From NCBI GenBank assembly GCA_963815665.1, contig CAWFHN010000006.1, forward strand, positions 372,001 to 436,000: DNA of 64,000 nt, read 5' to 3'. This DNA comes from DASUPK01 sp963815665. Its GTDB lineage: Bacteria > Actinomycetota > Thermoleophilia > Solirubrobacterales > 70-9. Position 1 is the stretch's first letter. Each line of letters begins with the position of its first letter. The notes under the pieces were generated by a model that saw only the letters and a program-made list of their open reading frames with translations, searched no databases and was not told the DNA's origin. The position numbers and the translations under genes were made by a program. Of the stretch, positions 44,284-52,131 are shown in pieces.

Positions 44284-45026
44284 TGGGACGCCTCGACGGA
44301 AAGGTCTGCGTGATCACCGGCGCCGCCAGCGGCATCGGCGCCGAGACGGCGCGGCTCTTCGCCGAGGAGGGCGCCCGCGTGGTCGGCGTCGATCTGGCGG
44401 AGGGCGCCGAGGGCGAGCTGGCGCTGCAGGCCGACGTCGCCGACGAGGACTCGGTTCGCGACATGTACGCGAAGGCGGCAGAGGAGATGGGCCGCATCGA
44501 CGTCCTCTTCAACAACGCCGGAATCAGCCCCGACGACGACGTCTCGGTGCTGGACACCTCACTCGAGGCCTGGCAGCGCGTCCAGGACGTCAACCTGAAG
44601 TCGGTCTTCCTCTGCTGCAAGCACGGGATCCCGCACCTGCTCGACTCGGATGGCGGCTCGGTGATCAACACCGCGTCGTTCGTCGCGGTGATGGGCGCCG
44701 CCACCTCGCAGATCTCGTACACCGCCTCGAAGGGGGGCGTGCTCGCCCTCTCCCGGGAGCTCGGCGTGGAGTTCGGCAAGCGCGGGGTGCGCGTCAACGC
44801 CCTCTGCCCCGGCCCGGTCAACACGCCTCTGCTCCAGGAGCTGTTCGCCAAGGATCCCGAGAAGGCGGCCCGCCGGATGATCCACCTGCCGATGGGTCGC
44901 TTCGCCGAGGCCCGGGAGATCGCGCAGGGCGCGCTCTTCCTGGCGAGCGACGACAGCTCCTACGTGACGGCCTCGACCTTCATGGTCGACGGCGGCCTCT
45001 CGGGCGCCTACGTCACCCCGGAGTAG
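44283..45026 (+). CDS. Short-chain dehydrogenase/reductase (SDR)
   Basis: A GTG start, 247 residues. The cofactor site is VCVITGAASGIGAETARLF with GVDLA, the conserved NNAG is LFNNAGIS, and the catalytic residues are in INTASFVAV (Ser), ISYTASKGG (Tyr, Lys). The end DGGLSGAYVTPE is standard. With the aldehyde dehydrogenase it could oxidise a gamma-glutamylated alcohol to the aldehyde and then to the acid, as required for ethanolamine use; context only. Its last 14 bases overlap the convergent TetR gene. Confidence 0.9.
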   Translation: MGRLDGKVCVITGAASGIGAETARLFAEEGARVVGVDLAEGAEGELALQADVADEDSVRDMYAKAAEEMGRIDVLFNNAGISPDDDVSVLDTSLEAWQRVQDVNLKSVFLCCKHGIPHLLDSDGGSVINTASFVAVMGAATSQISYTASKGGVLALSRELGVEFGKRGVRVNALCPGPVNTPLLQELFAKDPEKAARRMIHLPMGRFAEAREIAQGALFLASDDSSYVTASTFMVDGGLSGAYVTPE

Positions 45027-45597
45027 AGAGCGCCGCGAGCACCCGGCTCGCGGTCGCCACGAGCGTGGCCCGCGAGACCTCGGGGTGGTCGAGCGACCAG
45101 AGCGCCAGGCCCGCGCCGCCCGATCGGAGGAACTCCGCCAGTGGCTCGACCTGCGCCTTCGGGGTTCCCTTCTGCGCCGCAATGAAGCCCGCCAGGACCT
45201 CGCGGGCACGGTCCTGGTTCGCGCGCCGGAACTCGTGGATCTCGGTGTCGCCACCGGAGTCGCTGAAGATCATCCGCCAGGCGTAGCCGTGGTCAGAGAC
45301 GTAGTCGAACCAGGTTTCGAGAATCGCCTCCACCCGCGCCTCGAAGGCGAGGTCTTCCGGGACGCTCTCGAAGAAGCGCGGCAGGTCGTCGCGATGGCGC
45401 TCGAGCAGGGTCAGGTAGAGCGCCTTCTTCGAATCGAAGTGGCGGTAGAGAACCGGCTTCGTCACCCTGGCGGCGGCGGCGATCTCGTCCAGGGTCACGT
45501 GCGAGTAGCCGCGCTCCCCGAAGAGGCTGCCGGCTGCCTCCAGGATCAGCTCGCGCCGCTCGGCCGCGGGCAGGCGTTTCTTCGGGGGCGCGGCCAT
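45013..45597 (-). CDS. TetR-family regulator
   Basis: ATG at 45597, 194 residues. DNA-binding domain: RRELILEAAGSLFGERGYSHVTLDEIAAAARVTKPVLYRHFDSKKALYLTLL. The C-terminal domain is helical with WRMIFSDSGGDTEIHEFRRANQDRAREVLAGF. It is divergent from a DUF4383 membrane gene, and a perfect 8-bp inverted repeat lies between them. It also converges on the SDR gene and overlaps it by 14 bases, so it may or may not regulate the amine operon. Confidence 0.9.
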   Translation of the reverse strand: MAAPPKKRLPAAERRELILEAAGSLFGERGYSHVTLDEIAAAARVTKPVLYRHFDSKKALYLTLLERHRDDLPRFFESVPEDLAFEARVEAILETWFDYVSDHGYAWRMIFSDSGGDTEIHEFRRANQDRAREVLAGFIAAQKGTPKAQVEPLAEFLRSGGAGLALWSLDHPEVSRATLVATASRVLAALSTPG

Positions 45598-45614
45598 CTC
45601 CGGCACAGTCTTGC

Positions 45615-45636
45615 TAAGTTACCGGACAGTAACTTA
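45615..45636. promoter_or_regulatory. TetR operator candidate
   Basis: TAAGTTAC (45615-45622), 6-base spacer, GTAACTTA (45629-45636): a perfect 8-bp inverted repeat 17 bases from the TetR start codon and 14 bases from the DUF4383 start, just before its GAGGAGG ribosome binding site. TTAC-N6-GTAA is a common half-site pattern of TetR regulators. Confidence 0.8.
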
Positions 45637-45650
45637 CTGAGGAGGTACCG

Positions 45651-46109
45651 ATGCAAACCGCAGCGACGACCCCCCGCCCCAGCCGAACCGCGGCCGACCT
45701 GCCCCTCGGACAAGCTCAGTGGGCCGCGATCCTCGGCTCCATCGCGATCCTGGTCTGGAGCGTTCCCGGGCTGATCGTGAACCCCGACTTCTCAATCGGG
45801 AGCTCCGCGACGGCCGAACGGGTCCTCGGCGTCGACATGAACGGGTGGCACGCGGTCTCCGGATTTCTCGTCGCGATTCCAGGCTTCGTCGCCGCGCGGC
45901 GGGCGGACTGGGCTGGCCTGTTCAACGCGGCGGCCGCTGCCTCGCTGATCGCCACGGCGATCTGGGCGCTCGCCGAGGCGCACGTGGCCGGCGGGCTCCT
46001 CTACCTGCCCAACGGCGGCGCCGACGCGGCGCTCCACGTCGGCACCTCGATGATCTTCATCGCGGGCGCAATCGCCTACTACGGGTTCGAGGGGCCCCGC
46101 AGGCGCTAG
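45651..46109 (+). CDS. DUF4383-type membrane protein
   Basis: A protein of 152 residues. The ATG is behind GAGGAGGTACCG. Four helices are present: WAAILGSIAILVWSVPGLIV; VDMNGWHAVSGFLVAIPGFVAA; FNAAAAASLIATAIWALA; AALHVGTSMIFIAGAIAYYGF. The NGWH segment at the second helix and the D-x-x-LH-like ADAALH at the fourth fit the DUF4383 family, a family of unknown role. Probably regulated by the divergent TetR protein. Confidence 0.75.
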   Translation: MQTAATTPRPSRTAADLPLGQAQWAAILGSIAILVWSVPGLIVNPDFSIGSSATAERVLGVDMNGWHAVSGFLVAIPGFVAARRADWAGLFNAAAAASLIATAIWALAEAHVAGGLLYLPNGGADAALHVGTSMIFIAGAIAYYGFEGPRRR

Positions 46110-46585
46110 AAGAGCGAGACCGCGTCCGCCGAGATCTCGAAGCCGTGGGTGGTGCGCCTGTTGGTGCAGAGCACGCTCGTCCCGGCCGGCGATGGGATCG
46201 CGCAGGTGTAGTGGCCGACGCTGACCGTGGCACCGGGGCCCAGGGCCGGCGCGGACATGTTGAGGACGCTGTCGCCCGCGCAGACGTACCGCCCGCCCTT
46301 CTTGCGGGTCACCTCGACGCCGAAGCCCCAATCAACGGGACACCACTTCGGCTTCGGCGGCGCCATCCAGGTATGGCTCTGGATGTCGCAGCGAGCCTCT
46401 CCGGGGAAGCCGGGGATCTTGCGGTGATGCTTCCGGCGCGCCTTCTTGTCCTGCAGCATCGCGCAGGAGATGTTGCCGTCGAGCGTGTGGAAGAAGCGCT
46501 GCTTGATTCGAGCCGAGCTGCTCGCCGGCGCCAGCGCTGCGAGCACCGCCACGGCAACGATTGACGTCAGTACTCCCCGCCTCAC
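46106..46585 (-). CDS. Secreted DUF6636-like protein
   Basis: The GTG at 46585 gives 159 residues with a signal peptide (VRRGVLTSIVAVAVLAALAPASSSA). The mature part has six cysteines in conserved places: HTLDGNISCAM, EARCDIQSHTWMAP, PKWCPVDWGFGVEV, RYVCAGDSV, HYTCAIPS and SVLCTNRRTTHGFEIS. This layout is that of small secreted actinobacterial DUF6636 proteins with three disulfides; the role is unknown. It is convergent with the DUF4383 gene and overlaps it by 4 bases. Confidence 0.75.
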   Translation of the reverse strand: MRRGVLTSIVAVAVLAALAPASSSARIKQRFFHTLDGNISCAMLQDKKARRKHHRKIPGFPGEARCDIQSHTWMAPPKPKWCPVDWGFGVEVTRKKGGRYVCAGDSVLNMSAPALGPGATVSVGHYTCAIPSPAGTSVLCTNRRTTHGFEISADAVSLF

Positions 46586-46595
46586 GGTTCGGACG

Positions 46596-47318
46596 TTAGC
46601 CCGTCTCGCCACCGCGCGCAACAAACTCCAGGAAGCGACCGCACAGCTCCCGTCCCAGCCGGCTCCACTCGCCGATCCTTTCCCGAGTCTCGGCTCGGAG
46701 GGCGTCGGGATCCACACCGATTCGGACCGCGTCGTCATCGGATCGGTAGTCGTCGATCCAGCTCTCCGCGTCGGCGGCTGTGACCTCGGCGTGGAACTGA
46801 ATGCCCCAGGCGCGCTCCGCGATCCGGTAAGCCTGCGGGCACACCGGGCTCCGGGCGAGGATCGCGGCGTTCTCCGGCGGGATTGCCTCGTAGCTGTGCC
46901 ACTGGAACGCGGTGAAACTGGGTGCGAGAGGGCCGATCACGGGGTCGTGGGCCCCCTCGTCGGTGACTTCGACCTCGAACCAGCCGATCTCGGGCTCCCT
47001 CGCCCGGCCCGCCGATCCGCCGCCCGCCTCGGCCAGCAGCTGGGTACCGAGGCAGACCGCGAGCACCGGCATCCCGTCGTCGATCATCGCCGCGAGGAAG
47101 TCCTTCTCGAACCGGAGCCAGGGATGGCGCTCCTCCTGGTCAGCGTGCATCGCGCCGCCGAAGGTGAGGACGGCGTCGTAGTCGGCGATCTCGAGCGGCG
47201 GCCCCGCTCCCCTCTCCGAGAGCGCCCACTCGTCCAGGTCCACCCCGCGGTCTCGCATCTCCTCCGCGAAGACGCCCGGTCCCGCGTCGGGTTGGTGCAC
47301 GATGGACAGCGCCCTCAC
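46596..47318 (-). CDS. Class I glutamine amidotransferase-like protein
   Basis: The GTG start gives 240 residues. The elbow PVLAVCLGTQLLAEAGGG holds the catalytic Cys, and WGIQFHAEVT the histidine and glutamate. Sequence order resembles GMP-synthase-type stand-alone amidotransferases (YDAVLTFGGAMHADQEERHPWL at the front). It probably releases ammonia or cleaves a gamma-glutamyl bond. The promoter lies in the 34-base gap shared with the divergent RidA gene. Confidence 0.85.
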   Translation of the reverse strand: MRALSIVHQPDAGPGVFAEEMRDRGVDLDEWALSERGAGPPLEIADYDAVLTFGGAMHADQEERHPWLRFEKDFLAAMIDDGMPVLAVCLGTQLLAEAGGGSAGRAREPEIGWFEVEVTDEGAHDPVIGPLAPSFTAFQWHSYEAIPPENAAILARSPVCPQAYRIAERAWGIQFHAEVTAADAESWIDDYRSDDDAVRIGVDPDALRAETRERIGEWSRLGRELCGRFLEFVARGGETG

Positions 47319-47352
47319 TCTCGGGATTGTGCCGGTGAGTTAGCCTCGCCGT

Positions 47353-47757
47353 ATGGACGCATCCGAAGGCGCCAGGCGGCCAGTCGAGACCGACAAGGCC
47401 CCCGCCCCGATCGGCCCGTACTCCCAGGCGGTGGTGTCGAACGGCGTCCTCTACTGCAGCGGGCAGGTGCCGCTCGACCCTGCGAGCGGCGAGCTGATCG
47501 AGGGCGGCATCGCCGAGCAGGCGAGCCGCTGCCTGCAGAGCCTCGAGGCGGTCTGCCGGGCCGCCGGCACGCGACTGGCGGATGCAGCGCGGATCGGGAT
47601 CTACCTGACCGACATGGCGGAGTTCCCGAAGGTGAACGACGTCTACGCGACCTTCTTCGAAAAGCCATATCCGGTCCGCACGACGGTCGGGGTCGCCGCG
47701 CTTCCAAAGGGTGCTCTGGTCGAGATGGACGCGACGGTGCCGCTCTCCTCGTCGTGA
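47353..47757 (+). CDS. ridA: RidA/YjgF enamine/imine deaminase
   Basis: A protein of 134 residues. The RidA blocks are present: APIGPYSQAVVSNGVLYCSGQVPLDP, ADAARIGIYLTDMAEFPKVNDVYATFF and PVRTTVGVAALPKGALVEMDA, with the catalytic arginine in the last. RidA hydrolyses the unstable enamines/imines that PLP enzymes such as threonine dehydratase release. The stop overlaps the threonine dehydratase start (GTGA), so the pair is made together, a strong functional match. Confidence 0.92.
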   Translation: MDASEGARRPVETDKAPAPIGPYSQAVVSNGVLYCSGQVPLDPASGELIEGGIAEQASRCLQSLEAVCRAAGTRLADAARIGIYLTDMAEFPKVNDVYATFFEKPYPVRTTVGVAALPKGALVEMDATVPLSSS

Positions 47758-48908
47758 GGGACACGCTCCCGCTCGAGGACATCCGGCGCGCCCGCGAGGT
47801 GGTCGCGGACGTCGTCCGCCGAACATCGGTGATCGAGTCTCGCTACCTCTCGCGGACCACCGGCGGCGCGATCGCGCTCAAGGCCGAGAACCTGCAGCGC
47901 ACCGGCTCGTTCAAGCTCCGCGGCGCCCTCAACAAGATCGCCGGGCTGGGTGAGGGTGCGAGGGCCATGGTCACCGCGAGCGCCGGCAACCACGGTCAAT
48001 CGGTCGCCTACGCGGCCCGGGCGCGCGGTCTCGCCGCGACGATCTTCATGCCCGAGGGCGCGGCGCTCGCCAAGATCGCCGCCGCGCGCGAGTCAGGCGC
48101 CGAGATCATGCTGACGGGCGAATCGATCGACGCTGCCCTCGGCGAGGCGCTCGCACACGCCGAGTCCGAGAACCTCCCCTTCGTCCATCCGTTCGACGAC
48201 CCCGCGGTGATCGCCGGTCAGGGCACGATCGGACTCGAGCTGCTCGAGGAGGTTCCGGACCTCGCCAAGGTGATCGTGCCGGTCGGCGGGGGCGGGCTGG
48301 CGGCGGGGATCGCCGCAGCGATCAAGGAGACCCGAGAGGACGTCGAGGTCATTGGCATCAAGGCGTATTGCCCGCTCGCCGACGGCATCGCCGTCAAGCA
48401 TCCGGGCGAGATCACGGGGCCGCTCCTCGACGACCTGCTGGACGACGTCGTGACCGTCGACGAAAACGCGATCGCGGACGCGATCATGCTGCTGCTGGAG
48501 CGGACCAAGCTCGTGGTCGAGGGTGCGGGGGCCGTGGGAGTCGCCGCCCTGATGGCGGAGCAGGTCCGGCCGGCGGCCGCGGGCACCACGGTGGTCATCC
48601 TCTCGGGCGGAAACATCGATACCGGCGTCCTCGCGGACCTCGCCCGCCACCATGAGACCTCGCGTGGCCGGCGCCTGCGGATCTTCACCAAGATCCGTGA
48701 CGAGCCGGGCTCCCTGGCGGCCCTGCTGACGGCTCTCGGCGAAGGCGGCGCCAACCTGATCGACATCGACCACGTGCGGGAGGGGGTCGGCCTCTCCGTC
48801 AACGAGACCGGGGTCGAGCTGGTGATGGAGACGCGCGGCCCCGAGCACGCGGATCGGCTCCTGAAGCTGATCCGGGAGCTGGGCTACACGCCCGACGTGC
48901 TGAGCTGA
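47754..48908 (+). CDS. ilvA: Threonine ammonia-lyase (dehydratase) with C-terminal ACT domain
   Basis: The GTG at 47754 overlaps the RidA stop; 384 residues. The PLP lysine is in TGSFKLRGALNKI, with phosphate-binding ASAGNHGQSVAYAARARG and glycine loop VPVGGGGLAAGIA. The C-terminal ACT domain (RIFTKIRDEPGSLAALLTALGEGGANLIDIDHVRE) suggests amino-acid control. It converts threonine to 2-oxobutanoate and ammonia via an enamine; the coupled RidA clears that intermediate. The last 25 bases overlap the convergent fusion gene. Confidence 0.93.
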   Translation: MRDTLPLEDIRRAREVVADVVRRTSVIESRYLSRTTGGAIALKAENLQRTGSFKLRGALNKIAGLGEGARAMVTASAGNHGQSVAYAARARGLAATIFMPEGAALAKIAAARESGAEIMLTGESIDAALGEALAHAESENLPFVHPFDDPAVIAGQGTIGLELLEEVPDLAKVIVPVGGGGLAAGIAAAIKETREDVEVIGIKAYCPLADGIAVKHPGEITGPLLDDLLDDVVTVDENAIADAIMLLLERTKLVVEGAGAVGVAALMAEQVRPAAAGTTVVILSGGNIDTGVLADLARHHETSRGRRLRIFTKIRDEPGSLAALLTALGEGGANLIDIDHVREGVGLSVNETGVELVMETRGPEHADRLLKLIRELGYTPDVLS

Positions 48909-51292
48909 GCCTCGTAATCGCTCGGATCGAGGCGCCTGGTCCGGCGCCGGTACTCGAGGGTGAACCCCGGCCAGTTGTTGGTGTTCCGGCCGTGCTCGTC
49001 GACGTACCAGTTGTTGCAGCCGGTCTGCCAGACCGAGGTGGAGAGTCGGCTCTGCATCTCGCTGTCGAAGGCGCGCTGCACCTCCGCCCGAACTGACAGC
49101 CAACCGCCCGTGCGCCGCAATCTCTCCACGGCGTCGGCGATGTAGGCCATCTGGCTCTCCAGCTGGAAGATGATCGAGCCTGAGCCGAGATTGGTGTTGG
49201 GCCCGTACATCACGAACAGGTTCGGGAAGCCGGCGACCGTCATCCCGAGGTAGGCATTCGCTCCCTCGCGCCAGACCTCGTTGAGGTCACCTCCATCGCG
49301 GCCGCGGATCTCCATCGGGGCGAGGAACCGGGTGCTCTCGAAGCCGGTGGAGAGAACAATCACGTCCGCCGGGCGCTCGGTGCCGTCCTCGGCCACCACC
49401 CCGCTCTTCGTCAGCTCACGCACGCCCTGACTGACCAGCTCGACGTCGGGGCGCTCGAGGGTCGAGTAGTAATCGGGCGAGATCAGGACCCGCTTGCAGC
49501 CGAGCACGTCGGCGGGGGTCAGCGCTCGCTTCAGCTCCGGGTCCGAGACCTGGTCGTCGAGGTTCCGCTCGAACATCCGGACGCCGACCCTGCCCACCGC
49601 CTTGAACTGGTTGAAGCCGGCGATGAAGATCTCGAAGAAGAGCCACTGGGTGAAGCGGGCCATCAGCCTCGCCGGGGGGAACCAGCGGAAGAGACGCCTT
49701 TCCCAGGGCCGGTAGGGGCGGTCCTTCTTGGGGATCACGTACGGGGCGGAGCGCTGGTAGACGTCCACCTGGCCAACCCGCCCGGCGATCGCCGGCACCA
49801 CCTGGATCGTGCTGGCGCCGGTGCCGATCACGGCCACCCGCTTGCCCTGAAGATCGACGCGGTGGTCCCAGCGAGCGGTGTGGAAGATCGGGCCGTCGAA
49901 GCGCTCCGCGCCCTCGATTCGCATCATCGCCGGCCGGCTCAGCTGACCGCAGGCGGAGACGAGCACGTCCGCCTCGACGGTCTCCCCGTTCTTGGTCTCG
50001 ATCCGCCAGCGCCCAGAGCCCTCGTCGAACTCGGCGCGAGTGACCTCGGTCCCAAACCGCAGGTTGGACCGCAGGCCATACCGCTCGACGCAGCCCTCGA
50101 GATACTCGAGGATCTCGGGCTGGGGCGAGTAGCGGCGGGTCCAGTCCGGGTTCGGCTCGAACGAGAACGAGTAGAGATGTGAGGGGACGTCGCAGGCGGC
50201 TCCCGGGTAAGTGTTGTCCCGCCAGACGCCGCCGATCCCCTCGGCCTTCTCGAAGATCGTGACGGAGTCGACGCCGGCCTTCTTCAGGGTGATGGCGAGT
50301 CCGATGCCGCCGAAGCCCGCCCCGATGATCGCGACGCTGGGGGCGGGCCGTCCGTTGCTTGGGGTGCTCGCTCGCGCGGAGAGCGGGCGGCCTGCCCAGA
50401 TGTCCTCGAAGGCCCCGGAGAGGTCCGCTATCGCCTGGTCCGCCTCCCTGAGCAGCCCGGCACCGATCTGAAAGTCATGCCACATCCCCTCGAAGCGCGT
50501 GTAGCCGACGTCGACTCCGGCCTCCCGCGCCCGTTCGGCGAACCGATCGGAGTCGCTCAGCAGGATGTCGTGGGTGCCAACCTGGATGTAGGTCGGCGGC
50601 AGGCCGCCGAGGTCGGCCTCGACCGGGGAGAGCTCGGGGTCGAGGGGATCGGCGTCGCCGCGGTAGAGCTCGCCACCGCGCACCGTCCAGTCACGGAACA
50701 GCCCGACGTCTCGCCGAGCGTTCGCGCCCATCGACGGGCCCGAGCACGTCAGGTCCAGCCAGCCGTTCAGCACCACCAGCCCCGCCGGAAGCGCCTCGCC
50801 CTGGTCGCGCAGCCTGGTCGCCAGCGCCACGGCCAGCCCGCCGCCCGCGGAGTCCCCGGCGATCACGATCGACCCGGGATCGATCCCGGAGGCGAGCAGC
50901 TCCCGATACGCGGCGACGGCGTCCTCGAGGGCGGCCGGGTGCTTGTGCTCCGGGGCGAGGCGGTACTCGGGCAGATGCACCGGCGCCCGGGCCGCGAGCG
51001 CGATCTGTGCGGCCAGACCGCGGTGCGTCCGGCGGGACCCCAGCACGTAGGCGCCGCCGTGCAGATAGAGGACGGCGCGCGAGCGGTCGGCATCCCCCGA
51101 CTCGATCCGGTCGCTGGGGACGCCGCCGAGCGAGCGCTGCTCGATAGAGATCCCTGGCGGAATCCGGGCGATCCGCGCCGCCGTCTCGGTCCAGGCGCGC
51201 TGGAAGCGGATGGGGATCCAGGTGCGCTGGACCGAGCGCTGCATGGCGCGGGTCAGCAGCTTGGCCACGGGCCGAGGCAGGTGCCGGCTCAC
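48884..51292 (-). CDS. Fusion: HSL-type alpha/beta hydrolase + Baeyer-Villiger-type flavin monooxygenase
   Basis: The GTG at 51292 gives about 802 residues. Residues 1 to about 310 form an HSL-family esterase: oxyanion motif HGGAY (78-82), nucleophile GDSAGG (Ser148), Asp242 in THDILLSD and His272 in GMWHDFQ. Residues from about 320 form a class B flavoprotein monooxygenase: FAD site GAGFGGIG (324-331), the Baeyer-Villiger fingerprint FDGPIFHTARWD (465-476) and NADPH site GTGAS. Ketone oxidation to an ester followed by ester hydrolysis would be joined in one chain. Divergent from enoyl-CoA hydratase. No linker frameshift is visible. Confidence 0.92.
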   Translation of the reverse strand: MSRHLPRPVAKLLTRAMQRSVQRTWIPIRFQRAWTETAARIARIPPGISIEQRSLGGVPSDRIESGDADRSRAVLYLHGGAYVLGSRRTHRGLAAQIALAARAPVHLPEYRLAPEHKHPAALEDAVAAYRELLASGIDPGSIVIAGDSAGGGLAVALATRLRDQGEALPAGLVVLNGWLDLTCSGPSMGANARRDVGLFRDWTVRGGELYRGDADPLDPELSPVEADLGGLPPTYIQVGTHDILLSDSDRFAERAREAGVDVGYTRFEGMWHDFQIGAGLLREADQAIADLSGAFEDIWAGRPLSARASTPSNGRPAPSVAIIGAGFGGIGLAITLKKAGVDSVTIFEKAEGIGGVWRDNTYPGAACDVPSHLYSFSFEPNPDWTRRYSPQPEILEYLEGCVERYGLRSNLRFGTEVTRAEFDEGSGRWRIETKNGETVEADVLVSACGQLSRPAMMRIEGAERFDGPIFHTARWDHRVDLQGKRVAVIGTGASTIQVVPAIAGRVGQVDVYQRSAPYVIPKKDRPYRPWERRLFRWFPPARLMARFTQWLFFEIFIAGFNQFKAVGRVGVRMFERNLDDQVSDPELKRALTPADVLGCKRVLISPDYYSTLERPDVELVSQGVRELTKSGVVAEDGTERPADVIVLSTGFESTRFLAPMEIRGRDGGDLNEVWREGANAYLGMTVAGFPNLFVMYGPNTNLGSGSIIFQLESQMAYIADAVERLRRTGGWLSVRAEVQRAFDSEMQSRLSTSVWQTGCNNWYVDEHGRNTNNWPGFTLEYRRRTRRLDPSDYEAQLSTSGV

Positions 51293-51316
51293 GAGACGGG
51301 AGAATAGGCTCCCCGC

Positions 51317-52111
51317 GTGGCCTCGCACGAGACGGTCGACCTGACCAAGGACGGGCCCGCCGCCCGAATCCTGCTCAATCGCCCCGACGCCCTCAACGCC
51401 TGGAACGAGCAGTTCGGCAGGGACCTGCTCGACGCCGTGACCACAGTGGCCGCCGACGAGTCGATTCGCGCCGTGCTGATCACCGGCGCCGGCCGTGGCT
51501 TCTCCTCCGGGGCGGACCTGAAGGAGCAGCGCGGCGGAGACGACGGCGGCACACCCGACCTGAGCGCTCGCCTGAAGGAGATCTACCACCCGGTCATCAC
51601 CGCACTGCGCGAGATGCCGAAGCCGGTCGTCGCCGCCGTCAACGGCCCGGCGGTCGGGATCGGCTGCTCGCTCGCCCTCGCCGCCGACCTGATCGTCGCG
51701 GCGGAGTCCTCCTACTTCCTGCTCGCCTTCGTCAACATCGGCCTGGTGCCGGACGGCGGGTCGACCGCGTTCCTCCCCGCCCGCGTCGGCTACGCGCGCG
51801 CTGCCGAGATGGCGATGCTCGGCGAGCGCGTCCCGGCCCGCGAGGCACTCGACTGGGGCCTGGTCAACCAGGTGGTCGCCGACGACGAGCTGGAGGCGGT
51901 CTCCACCGCGTTGCTCGAGCGCCTCGCCAACGGCCCGACGCGCTCATACGCAGGCGCCAAGCGACTGCTCAACCGCCGCATGTATGCGGACCTCGCGGGC
52001 CAGCTCGACGCCGAGGCAGAGGCCCAGCGCGACCAGGGCCAGAGCAAGGACTTCATCGAGGGCGTGATCGCCTTCGTCGAGAAACGGCCGCCCAACTTCA
52101 CCGGCAGCTAG
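51317..52111 (+). CDS. Enoyl-CoA hydratase/isomerase
   Basis: The GTG start gives 264 residues. The crotonase fold motifs are AVLITGAGRGFSSGADLKEQRGG (oxyanion hole 1), PVVAAVNGPAVGIGCSLALAADLIVAAESSYFLLAFVNIGLVPDGGSTAFLPARVG, with the glycine and acidic catalytic region in the second block. It hydrates 2-enoyl-CoAs or isomerises them. Divergent from the esterase-monooxygenase fusion by only 24 bases, so it may share a promoter and pathway. Confidence 0.92.
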   Translation: MASHETVDLTKDGPAARILLNRPDALNAWNEQFGRDLLDAVTTVAADESIRAVLITGAGRGFSSGADLKEQRGGDDGGTPDLSARLKEIYHPVITALREMPKPVVAAVNGPAVGIGCSLALAADLIVAAESSYFLLAFVNIGLVPDGGSTAFLPARVGYARAAEMAMLGERVPAREALDWGLVNQVVADDELEAVSTALLERLANGPTRSYAGAKRLLNRRMYADLAGQLDAEAEAQRDQGQSKDFIEGVIAFVEKRPPNFTGS

Positions 52112-52131
52112 CGCGACCTAAGCTGGCGGAG

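Noticed and set aside
46446..47753. Long upstream extension of the threonine dehydratase frame
   Set aside because: It runs through two other well-supported genes; the dehydratase begins naturally at the GTG overlapping the RidA stop.
51293..51589. Upstream extension of the esterase-monooxygenase fusion
   Set aside because: The extra 99 residues lie wholly over the divergent enoyl-CoA hydratase start and have no esterase similarity; the GTG at 51292 gives a normal esterase N-terminus.
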